From Hippea sp. KM1 (GTDB lineage: Bacteria; Campylobacterota_A; Desulfurellia; Desulfurellales; Hippeaceae), in assembly GCF_000526195.1 (NCBI RefSeq), contig NZ_JAFP01000001.1, positions 186,001 through 250,000 on the forward strand: 64,000 bases of DNA, given 5' to 3'. Below are positions 1-7,112 of the stretch, in pieces; the stretch's first letter is position 1; each line of letters opens with the position of its first letter. A program made the position numbers and the translations under genes. Below the pieces are notes generated by a model. That model did not search any database. It saw nothing but the letters and a program-made list of their open reading frames with translations, and was not told where the DNA came from.

Positions 1-701
1 AGGGCATCCTCATCCGATACGGCAACCACCCTGTCTATCAGGTTTACATCCAGCACAGAGGGCGCAAAACCGGCCCCGAGCCCCTGAATCTTGTGTATGC
101 CGCTTTTTCCCTGGCTTAGAAAGGGGCTGCCTGAGGGCTCGACAGCAACGGCTATCATGTTTGGATTGGACTGTTTAAGCCTTTTTGCTATCCCTGTAAA
201 TGTGCCGCCTGTGCCTATGCCACATACCAATATATCCGTTTTTATCTGTCTTTCAATCTCTATGGCCGTTGTATTGTAATGGATCATCGGGTTTGCGTTG
301 TTTGAGAATTGATCCAGGAAGGTATAACCTTCCTTTGCAAGCTCTATGGCCTTTTTGATGCTTTCCTTCATGCCCCCTTTTGCGGCTGTCAATATTACAT
401 TCGCCCCGAAGCTTTCCATCATTTTGATTCTCTGTCTGCTCATGTTTTCGGGCATTACTATTGTTGTGGGTATACCAAGATATGCACCCAAAAAGGCAAG
501 CGATATGCCTGTATTGCCGCTTGTTGGCTCAATAATGCCCTTTTTTCTGTCTATTATTTTCTTATCAAGGGCGTCCTTCAACATGCCCCAGGTCGTTCTG
601 TCCTTAATAGAGCCTGTGGGGTTAAAAAACTCAAGCTTTGCGTATATACCGCTTTTTAGCCTAACTATAGGCGTTGAGCCGATAGCGTCTATTATGTTCA
701 T
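1..701 (-). CDS. cysK: Cysteine synthase (O-acetylserine sulfhydrylase), C-terminus cut by window edge
   Basis: PLP enzyme that makes cysteine from O-acetylserine and sulfide in the cytoplasm. About 233 residues are readable from the ATG at 701 before the window edge removes the C-terminal part. IGSTPIVRL at the N-terminus, PTGSIKDR with the PLP lysine, the PTSGNTGI substrate loop and the glycine-rich GIGTGGTFTG phosphate cup are all visible. The ATG overlaps the nadB TGA (ATGA), so the two genes are very probably translationally coupled. CysM-type substrate preference cannot be excluded from sequence alone. Confidence 0.93.
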   Translation of the reverse strand, partial: MNIIDAIGSTPIVRLKSGIYAKLEFFNPTGSIKDRTTWGMLKDALDKKIIDRKKGIIEPTSGNTGISLAFLGAYLGIPTTIVMPENMSRQRIKMMESFGANVILTAAKGGMKESIKKAIELAKEGYTFLDQFSNNANPMIHYNTTAIEIERQIKTDILVCGIGTGGTFTGIAKRLKQSNPNMIAVAVEPSGSPFLSQGKSGIHKIQGLGAGFAPSVLDVNLIDRVVAVSDEDA

Positions 702-2254
702 AGGTTTTCCTCTAAGCTATTGATGTTGAACGATATATGCTTTTTGTTATCGTATGAATGCGGTGTGTCTATGCAGTAATGAGCCCCCACGCTGCCCTTT
801 CTTGATATGCCTGCATACGCTATAGCCGAAGCAAGGAGCGCCATATTGCGCAGCATGAGGCCTTCTTTGCACGCATAGGGAAGGTTGTGCTTCAAAAACA
901 GGGCCCAGCTGCAGTTTAATATCTCCTCCATCTCTTTCATTCGCCTCACAACACCCAATTTATTCCAGATTGTCTCTTTCAAGTCCTCGATTCTCCTTTT
1001 TAGTGCCAATTTGTTGCAGTTTACGGCTTGGGGTTTTTGAAATGTTGTGTTTATCGGTTGGTGTGATTTTAAAAACTCCATTGCGCTTTCTGCAGCCCTT
1101 TTGCCAAAGACCAATCCCTCTAACATGGAGTTGCTTGCAAGCCTGTTTGCTCCGTGAACCCCGTTGCATGCCACCTCACCCGCCGCAAATAGACCCTTTA
1201 TTGATGTCTTCGATTCTATGTCCGTTTTCACCCCACCCATCGTGTAATGGGCAGCCGGGGATACAGGGATAGCCTCCTTAGATATGTCAAGTCCGTATTT
1301 TAAGCACTCGTTGTATATGGTGGGAAAGCGCTTCTTCACAAAATCCGCCCCCATTCTTGTTGCATCTAAATATACCTTGTCGATTCCTCTATCCTTCATC
1401 TCGAATATTATGGATCTGGCCACCACATCACGGGGTGCAAGCTCGCCCAGTCGGTGGTATTTCTTCATGAACTCCTCGCCCCTGTCGTTTATCAATACGG
1501 CTCCTTCGCCCCTCATGGACTCACTTATCAAAAATTGCGGGGCATTGTATCTTTTTAATGCCGTTGGATGAAACTGAACAAACTCCATATCCTCCAATAC
1601 GGCTCCGGCCAATAGGGCTGCAGCTATGCCGTCGCCTGTGGTAATCTGGGGGTTTGTTGTGTTCTTGTATATGGCTGCATACCCGCCGCTTGACAGTATT
1701 ACCGCATCGACCTTGTATGTTTCATATTCGTCTGTTTTTAGATTAAGAAACTCCACCCCATAGACCTGGTTGTTTTCCGTTAATATATGTGAAAGCATGC
1801 GATTCTCGAATACCTCAACGCCATTTAGGGACTTAAGCTTTTTAATAAGCGTCTGCTCTATCTCATGACCTGTGGCATCCCCCAGGGCGTGTAGTATTCT
1901 GTTTACAGAGTGTGCCGCCTCGCGGGTGAAGTCCAGCTCGCCCCTGTCGTTTTTGTCAAAACTGGCACCCCAGCTTATCAGCTCTTTTACCCTATCCGGT
2001 CCTTCTTTGACCAAAACCTCCACGGCCTCTTTCCTGCATAGCCCCGCACCGGCCTTAAGTGTGTCTTCTATGTGTTTGTCAAAACTATCCATGGGATTCA
2101 GGACAACGGCTATTCCGCCTTGGGCTTTGTCGGTATTGCAATAGCTCAGCTTGTCTTTGGAGAATAGCATGACATTGTATCCGTTTGTAAGCAATTCTAT
2201 GGCTGCCCTTAAGCCGGCAACGCCGCTGCCTATTACGGCTATAGTCCCTTCCAT
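698..2254 (-). CDS. nadB: L-aspartate oxidase
   Basis: FAD enzyme for the first step of NAD synthesis, L-aspartate to iminoaspartate; anaerobes use fumarate as electron acceptor. 518 residues, the usual length. The N-terminus has the dinucleotide fold VIGSGVAGLRAA, followed by AQGGIAV, the QFHPTAL substrate segment, RGEGAVLIN, the active-site stretch ELAPRDVVARSI and PAAHYTMGGV. The C-terminal helical domain typical of the succinate dehydrogenase/NadB family is present. It lies between a small lipoprotein gene upstream (11 bases away) and cysK downstream (overlap). nadA and nadC are not in this window. Confidence 0.95.
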   Translation of the reverse strand: MEGTIAVIGSGVAGLRAAIELLTNGYNVMLFSKDKLSYCNTDKAQGGIAVVLNPMDSFDKHIEDTLKAGAGLCRKEAVEVLVKEGPDRVKELISWGASFDKNDRGELDFTREAAHSVNRILHALGDATGHEIEQTLIKKLKSLNGVEVFENRMLSHILTENNQVYGVEFLNLKTDEYETYKVDAVILSSGGYAAIYKNTTNPQITTGDGIAAALLAGAVLEDMEFVQFHPTALKRYNAPQFLISESMRGEGAVLINDRGEEFMKKYHRLGELAPRDVVARSIIFEMKDRGIDKVYLDATRMGADFVKKRFPTIYNECLKYGLDISKEAIPVSPAAHYTMGGVKTDIESKTSIKGLFAAGEVACNGVHGANRLASNSMLEGLVFGKRAAESAMEFLKSHQPINTTFQKPQAVNCNKLALKRRIEDLKETIWNKLGVVRRMKEMEEILNCSWALFLKHNLPYACKEGLMLRNMALLASAIAYAGISRKGSVGAHYCIDTPHSYDNKKHISFNINSLEENL

Positions 2255-2264
2255 TTATGACTCC

Positions 2265-2378
2265 TCAAAATGTTATGTGGGTTTTGGCATCTGGCGGCAC
2301 TATATCTGTCTTATGCCCGCAGCTTGAAAGGGCAAGGACCGTCAGACACATCACAATAAAGATAGCCAACCTTTTCAT
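2265..2378 (-). CDS. Small lipoprotein, 37 residues (LptM-like)
   Basis: A short gene just upstream of nadB. ATG at 2378 is preceded by AGGA at a normal distance. The product has a charged start MKR, a hydrophobic stretch to residue 17 and a good lipobox LSSC with the lipidated cysteine at residue 20. The mature part is only 18 residues, beginning CGHKTDIVPP. The CG-x-K...PP pattern resembles the tiny lipoproteins of the LptM/YifL group found beside biosynthetic genes in many Gram-negative bacteria; that link is by pattern only. It would lead the nadB-cysK operon. Confidence 0.7.
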   Translation of the reverse strand: MKRLAIFIVMCLTVLALSSCGHKTDIVPPDAKTHITF

Positions 2379-2440
2379 GGCTCAATCCTATAAAAAAGAC
2401 GAACTAAAATCAAGGTTTCGCCATTATTTTGGGTTTTTGC

Positions 2441-2469
2441 TTGACAGGGACGGGGATTTTTTGTAAAAA
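2441..2469 (+). promoter_or_regulatory. Promoter of the histidine-utilisation operon
   Basis: TTGACA at 2441-2446 and TAAAAA at 2464-2469 are separated by 17 bases. The -35 hexamer is perfect, the -10 has four of six consensus bases. It faces the marR-hut genes, with the ATG 30 bases further on. Confidence 0.6.
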
Positions 2470-2472
2470 AGT

Positions 2473-2496
2473 TTAAGAACTTAATTAAGGGCTTAA
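2473..2496 (+). promoter_or_regulatory. Two tandem palindromes, likely operator of the MarR-type regulator
   Basis: TTAAGAACTTAA (2473-2484) is followed at once by TTAAGGGCTTAA (2485-2496). Each is a perfect TTAAG-N2-CTTAA inverted repeat, so the half-site appears four times with 12-base spacing. The pair sits between the -10 box and the ATG at 2499, where bound repressor would block transcription. MarR proteins bind such palindromes as dimers; that this one does so is inference. Confidence 0.6.
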
Positions 2497-2498
2497 GT

Positions 2499-3410
2499 AT
2501 GTCGGTTTACCTTCAGGCCAAAGAGCTTATATTGGGCAGCAGGTTTAAAAGGCTCAGTGATAGGTTCTTTAACGAGGTTGCCCTGATCTATAAATCGCAG
2601 AACATACCCTTTGAGCCGTCCTGGTTTGCCATATTCTATATTTTGGATAGGCACGGCAAGACCACCATAAGCCAGATAGCCCAGCAGCTGGATTTAACCC
2701 AATCCGCCATAAGCCAGACCATATCCACCCTTGAAGGCAAGGGGCTTGTTAGGGTGGGCTCCCAGAAGGGGGATAAGAGGATCAAGGTGGTTGAGCTTAC
2801 CGAGGAGGCCTTTAAGCTTCTATCTGAGGTTAAGCCCTTGTGGAAGCTTATAAGGGCCAAGATGAGGGAGATACTCAATGAGGGAGACAACAGCAGGTAT
2901 ATGCTTGAGGCTTTGGAGGAGTTTGAGCTGGCCTGTCAGAAAAAGAGCTTAAGCCAGAGGGTTTTGGAGGAGTTGAATAACACCGATTATAGCGTCGTTT
3001 GGGGTTATAGAGGCGAGTTTTATCTTCAGCTTAAGAGGCTGTTTTTTGATTGGATGTTTAACTTCGGCTGCATTGAGGAGAGCTTTGTCAACGATTTTAA
3101 GGGCATATTAAAGGGCGCTAAGTTGTTGTTTGCCTTAAAGGATAGAGAGGTTGTTGCCTGTGTTTTAGGGCTGACCAATAAGGATAAAAACTTAGTTTTT
3201 GTATGCGATAGAGACGATGTGGATAACAGGATTGCTGCTGAGTTGTTTTTGCGTTTTGTTGAGCAGTACGAACTGAATAAGGCCAGGGTTTATTTTGATG
3301 CAGATAAGCCGCTGATAATAAACATTCTAAAGCAGAACGGCTTTTTGAGGGTTTCTATACAGGAAAGACCCGATGTCAACAGAAGGCTGGCCATTTTTGA
3401 GAGGGGTTGA
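2499..3410 (+). CDS. MarR-family regulator with C-terminal GNAT-like acetyltransferase domain
   Basis: 303 residues, about twice the length of a plain MarR protein. Residues about 1-150 are a MarR winged helix: the IAQQLDLTQSAISQTISTLE helix-turn-helix is followed by the wing GLVRVGSQKGDKRIKVVELT. Residues about 155-303 look like a GNAT fold, with a strand ending YFDADKPLIINILKQNGFLRVS like the acetyl-CoA-binding end of that family. MarR-GNAT fusions are known. As first gene of the hut operon, with tandem palindromes in front, it is the obvious regulator of histidine breakdown. hutH begins 2 bases after its stop. Confidence 0.85.
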   Translation: MSVYLQAKELILGSRFKRLSDRFFNEVALIYKSQNIPFEPSWFAIFYILDRHGKTTISQIAQQLDLTQSAISQTISTLEGKGLVRVGSQKGDKRIKVVELTEEAFKLLSEVKPLWKLIRAKMREILNEGDNSRYMLEALEEFELACQKKSLSQRVLEELNNTDYSVVWGYRGEFYLQLKRLFFDWMFNFGCIEESFVNDFKGILKGAKLLFALKDREVVACVLGLTNKDKNLVFVCDRDDVDNRIAAELFLRFVEQYELNKARVYFDADKPLIINILKQNGFLRVSIQERPDVNRRLAIFERG

Positions 3411-3412
3411 GC

Positions 3413-4963
3413 ATGGATGTCTTTGCTTACGGTATAGATAGGCTTACTATAGGCATTGCTGTCGATATAGCAAAAGGGAGGATAAAGGGCAGTCTAAATG
3501 AAAAGGCCAAAGCCAATATCATCAAGGGGTTTAATGCGATAGGTGAGATCCTAAAGAGGGATGAGGCGGTTTATGGTATAAACACAGGCTTCGGTGTTCT
3601 CTGCAGAACGGTTATCTCAAAGGAGGATACAACCAGGCTTCAATATAACCTCCTAAAGAGCCATGCATGCGGCATAGGCAGCCCCGTTGAACCCATAATT
3701 GCAAAGCTCATGATGATTATAAAGGTTCATTCGCTGGCTTTGGGTTATTCTGGTGTTTCTTTAGATACCGTTGAGCGGATTATCTGGCATATTGAAAACG
3801 ATGTGATACCGGTTGTGCCTGAGAAGGGCTCTGTTGGTGCAAGCGGTGATTTAGCACCCCTTGCCCATCTGTTTTTGCCCTTGATTGGCCTGGGTGAGGT
3901 TTTCTATAGGGGTAAAAAAAGGCAGGCTTTAGATGTTTTAAAGGAGTATGGGTTGAAGCCGTTGAAGCTTCATCCCAAGGAGGGGCTTGCACTCATTAAC
4001 GGCACGCAGTTTATTTCTGCCTTTGCCACCTTTGGCGCCTATAGGTTTGCAAGATACTTAGATGCTGCCGATATTATCTCGGCCGTTTCCATTGAGGCAA
4101 CCAAATCATCAATAAAGCCGTTTGATTATAGATTGCACGATTTAAGGCCTTATGATGGGTGCAGGTATGTTGCAGATAGGGTTAGGCTCTTGCTTGAGGA
4201 TTCTGAGATCGTGAGATCCCATGCAAATTGTAATAAGGTTCAGGATCCCTATTCCTTTAGGTGTATCCCCCAGGTGCACGGTGCAGCAAGGGAGGCCTTC
4301 CTGCAGCTTAAAAGGACGCTTGATGTTGAGTTGAACTCCGTTACCGACAATCCGGTTATTATCGATAGGGATACCGTCATAAGCGGGGGTAATTTTCACG
4401 GTGAACCTGTTGCCCTGCCCCTTGATTATGCCACTTTAGCCGCAAGTGAGATGGGTAATATATCAGACAGAAGGGTCTATCTTCTGCTTTCTGGCGATGA
4501 TGATGTGCCTAAGATGTTGCTAAAGGATGTCGGCATAAATTCGGGTTTCATGATAACTCAATACTTGACTGCCGCATTGGCAAGCGAGAATAAGGGCCTG
4601 TCGTTTCCTGCAAGTGCAGATAGCATTCCCACATCGTTGGGCCAGGAAGACCATGTGAGCATGGGCTCGATTGCAGCAAGGAAGTTTAATGCCGTTTTGG
4701 ATAATTTGGGTTATATATTGGCCGTTGAGCTGTTGCTTGCATCCCAGGCGCTTGAATTTAGAAGACCGCTAAAGTCGACCCCGCTTGTTGAGTATGTGCA
4801 TGATGTTGTAAGGGAGAGGGTTAGCTTTGCCAAAGAGGATAGGGTTTTCTCAATGGATATAAACCAGGTGCACAGGCTTATAGAAGAGGGCGATTTTATA
4901 GAAAAGGTAAACAGCAATCTAAGGCTAAACAGCCTTTTGAGGGATGAGTTTTCTATCTATTGA
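3413..4963 (+). CDS. hutH: Histidine ammonia-lyase
   Basis: Releases ammonia from L-histidine to give urocanate, first step of the hut pathway. The Ala143-Ser144-Gly145 triad in GASGDLAPLAH forms the MIO electrophile. INTGFG near the N-terminus and VTDNPVI and QEDHVSMGS further on are the other family signatures. 516 residues, normal length. The ATG at 3413 is preferred over an in-frame TTG six bases earlier because GAGGGG (3401-3406) is correctly spaced for the ATG only. It is followed by hutG after 8 bases. Confidence 0.97.
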   Translation: MDVFAYGIDRLTIGIAVDIAKGRIKGSLNEKAKANIIKGFNAIGEILKRDEAVYGINTGFGVLCRTVISKEDTTRLQYNLLKSHACGIGSPVEPIIAKLMMIIKVHSLALGYSGVSLDTVERIIWHIENDVIPVVPEKGSVGASGDLAPLAHLFLPLIGLGEVFYRGKKRQALDVLKEYGLKPLKLHPKEGLALINGTQFISAFATFGAYRFARYLDAADIISAVSIEATKSSIKPFDYRLHDLRPYDGCRYVADRVRLLLEDSEIVRSHANCNKVQDPYSFRCIPQVHGAAREAFLQLKRTLDVELNSVTDNPVIIDRDTVISGGNFHGEPVALPLDYATLAASEMGNISDRRVYLLLSGDDDVPKMLLKDVGINSGFMITQYLTAALASENKGLSFPASADSIPTSLGQEDHVSMGSIAARKFNAVLDNLGYILAVELLLASQALEFRRPLKSTPLVEYVHDVVRERVSFAKEDRVFSMDINQVHRLIEEGDFIEKVNSNLRLNSLLRDEFSIY

Positions 4964-4971
4964 GGTGGGCT

Positions 4972-5913
4972 ATGAGCAGTTGGACCGGAAGGGTTGATGG
5001 TCAAAAGAGGGAGCAGTTGAGGTGGCATCAGGTTGTAAGGGTTGTGGATGATATAGAACAGATAAGCAGAGGCAGGGGTTTTTGCATCGTTGGTTTTGCA
5101 AGCGATGAGGGCGTAAGGAGGAACAAGGGCAGGGTTGGGGCAAAAGAGGGGCCTTCTGCCATAAGGGGTCAGTTATCCTCGCTTGCATGGCATTTCGGCA
5201 ATGTTGCCCTGTATGATGTTGGTGATATTGAGGTAGAGGGTAATTTGGAAGATGCACAAGAAAGGCTCTCATCTGCTATAGCAGAGATAGTAAAAAAAGG
5301 ACTATTTCCTATAGTTTTGGGTGGTGGCCATGAGGTTGCCTTTGGCAGTGTTAAGGGGGTCTATGACGGTTTGGGTGAGCCTGTGGCTGTTGTGAACTTT
5401 GATGCCCATTTTGATTTAAGGGAAGAGAATGTGGCAACAAGCGGAACACCGTTTAGGCAGCTTGAGAGGCTCTATAGCAGGGATGGGTTTAGGTTTGACT
5501 ATATGTGTGTGGGCATACAGAGGGCTGCAAATACCATAGAGCTATTTGAGAGGGCAAAGGCCTTGGGGGTTAGCTGGATCGATATAGACATGATAAGGTT
5601 CAACTCGAAGGCGGCTATTAAGCAGTTGAGCGATTTTTTGAAGGATAAAAAGCATGTCCATTTGACCATCTGCAGCGATGTCTTTGCGCAGAGTATAGCA
5701 CCAGGCGTCAGTGCGCCAACGCCCTTTGGTTTGTTTGTTGATGAGTTTCTGTCCCTGTTCTATGTTGTTTTAAAAAGCGGTAAGGTCGTTAGCTTCGATA
5801 TAGCTGAGGTTTCGCCCGTTTTAGATAGGGATAATGCAACATCAAAGCTTGCAGCATACATAGTGTTCAGGTTGGTGGATGGGGTTGTCTCTAACGATTT
5901 TTTTAAGGTTTAG
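4972..5913 (+). CDS. hutG: Formimidoylglutamase (arginase/ureohydrolase family)
   Basis: Last step of the short hut route: formiminoglutamate to glutamate plus formamide. 313 residues from the ATG at 4972, preceded by GAGGTGGG. The ureohydrolase metal motifs GGGHEVAFG and NFDAHFDLRE are intact. The third motif reads TICSDVF...APGVSAP, where arginases have D-x-D: the first aspartate is a cysteine and only the second remains. APGVSAP is characteristic of HutG. The position between hutH and the other hut genes supports the assignment. An agmatinase-like activity is less likely. Confidence 0.9.
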   Translation: MSSWTGRVDGQKREQLRWHQVVRVVDDIEQISRGRGFCIVGFASDEGVRRNKGRVGAKEGPSAIRGQLSSLAWHFGNVALYDVGDIEVEGNLEDAQERLSSAIAEIVKKGLFPIVLGGGHEVAFGSVKGVYDGLGEPVAVVNFDAHFDLREENVATSGTPFRQLERLYSRDGFRFDYMCVGIQRAANTIELFERAKALGVSWIDIDMIRFNSKAAIKQLSDFLKDKKHVHLTICSDVFAQSIAPGVSAPTPFGLFVDEFLSLFYVVLKSGKVVSFDIAEVSPVLDRDNATSKLAAYIVFRLVDGVVSNDFFKV

Positions 5914-5922
5914 GAGGTGGCC

Positions 5923-7065
5923 ATGAGGCTGAAGGGGTTTGTTTTGGGGGTTGTTTTGGTATTTTTAACATCTGCCGTTTCTTTTGCGGGGGGCGTTATA
6001 AAGATAGGCTTCTTTGCGCCTTTGACGGGATTTGCTGCAGCTGATGGAGCTTCAGCCAAACACGGGGCTATGCTTGCAGTTCAGAAGATCAACTCAAACG
6101 GCGGTATCTTGGGCAAGAAGGTCAAATTGGTTGTTTACGATGATGGTGTGAGCTCCCAGCAAGCTGTGGCTATAGCAAGAAAGCTCATACAGCAGGATAG
6201 GGTTGTGGGTGTGGTTAGCGGTTCATACTCCACCCCAACAAGGGCTGCAGCGCCGATCTATCAGCGCTTCAGGATTCCCTTTGTCGTTGCTTATGCCACC
6301 CATCCAGACATAACAAAGGCCGGCAACTATGTCTTCAGGGTGGGTTTTTTGGCCAAAGTGGAAGGCAGAGCTGGCGGTTATGTGGCAACGACGATGTTGC
6401 ATGCCAAAAGGATTGCCGTTTTGACAATGGATAACGATTTCGGCAAGGCCCTTTCTGAGGGTTTTGTCAATGAGGCAAAGAAAAACGGAGCCAAGATCGT
6501 TGCAAACTTGAGCTTTGCCTTGGGCGAGAAGGATATGACGCCTTATTTGACAAAGATCAAAGAACTAAACCCAGACCTTATATACTGCACGGGTTATTAC
6601 TCCGAAGGCGCTTTAACCGTTAAGCAGGCAAAGCAGTTGGGTATTAAAGCACAGCTCTTTGGTCAGGAGGGATTTGACTCGCCGATGTTCTTAAAGATCG
6701 CAGGAAGCTCAGCAGATGGAACAATCATTACAACAGACCTAAACAGGGATTCGAAAAGGCCTATCGTAAAATGGTTTATAAGCCAGTATAGAAAGCAGTT
6801 TAAAATGGAGCCGGATATGGTTGGTGCATCGAGCTTTGATGCTGTCTATATCCTTGCTGAGGCTATAAAGAGGGCAGGCAGCACAGACTCGGCCAAAATC
6901 AGGAAGGCTCTTGCCTCGATAAAGGACTTCAACGGCGTTACGGGCAACATACACGGTTTTACAGCCAAGGGTGAGGTCATAAAGCCCGTTGTTCTGCAGA
7001 AGGTTGAAAATGGCAAGTTTACCTATTTCGGTGTTGTCGATAAAGAAGATGTAATAACACCTTAA
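5923..7065 (+). CDS. ABC transporter periplasmic binding protein, LivJ type, probably for histidine
   Basis: 380 residues with a Sec signal peptide (MRLKGFVLGVVLVFLTS, cleavage expected after SFA near residue 24). The mature part starts with IKIGFFAPLTG and continues as a two-lobed type I binding protein of the branched-chain amino acid family. ATG at 5923 follows AGGAGG (5912-5917); the in-frame GTG at 5917 lies inside that site. Membrane and ATPase partners livHMGF lie downstream after hutU and hutI. Placement inside a complete hut operon suggests histidine or urocanate as ligand; the sequence does not show this directly. Confidence 0.88.
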   Translation: MRLKGFVLGVVLVFLTSAVSFAGGVIKIGFFAPLTGFAAADGASAKHGAMLAVQKINSNGGILGKKVKLVVYDDGVSSQQAVAIARKLIQQDRVVGVVSGSYSTPTRAAAPIYQRFRIPFVVAYATHPDITKAGNYVFRVGFLAKVEGRAGGYVATTMLHAKRIAVLTMDNDFGKALSEGFVNEAKKNGAKIVANLSFALGEKDMTPYLTKIKELNPDLIYCTGYYSEGALTVKQAKQLGIKAQLFGQEGFDSPMFLKIAGSSADGTIITTDLNRDSKRPIVKWFISQYRKQFKMEPDMVGASSFDAVYILAEAIKRAGSTDSAKIRKALASIKDFNGVTGNIHGFTAKGEVIKPVVLQKVENGKFTYFGVVDKEDVITP

Positions 7066-7068
7066 AGC

Positions 7069-7090
7069 GAGGGGGGCTTGCCCCCTCTTT
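7069..7090 (+). terminator. Hairpin between the binding-protein gene and hutU
   Basis: GAGGGGG at 7069-7075 pairs with CCCCCTC at 7081-7087 around a 5-base loop, 3 bases after the stop codon and followed by only TTT. The short U stretch suggests a leaky terminator or an mRNA 3' end protector rather than a full stop, which would give more binding protein than downstream products. Confidence 0.55.
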
Positions 7091-7112
7091 GAAAGTAAAA
7101 GAGGAGGATGCG

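Noticed and set aside
2257-2466. Plus-strand open frame of 69 residues upstream of marR
   Set aside because: It lies antisense to the small lipoprotein gene and across the hut promoter, with no ribosome site and no family-like pattern.
3407-3412. TTG start for hutH
   Set aside because: It would leave no space to the ribosome site; ATG 3413 fits.
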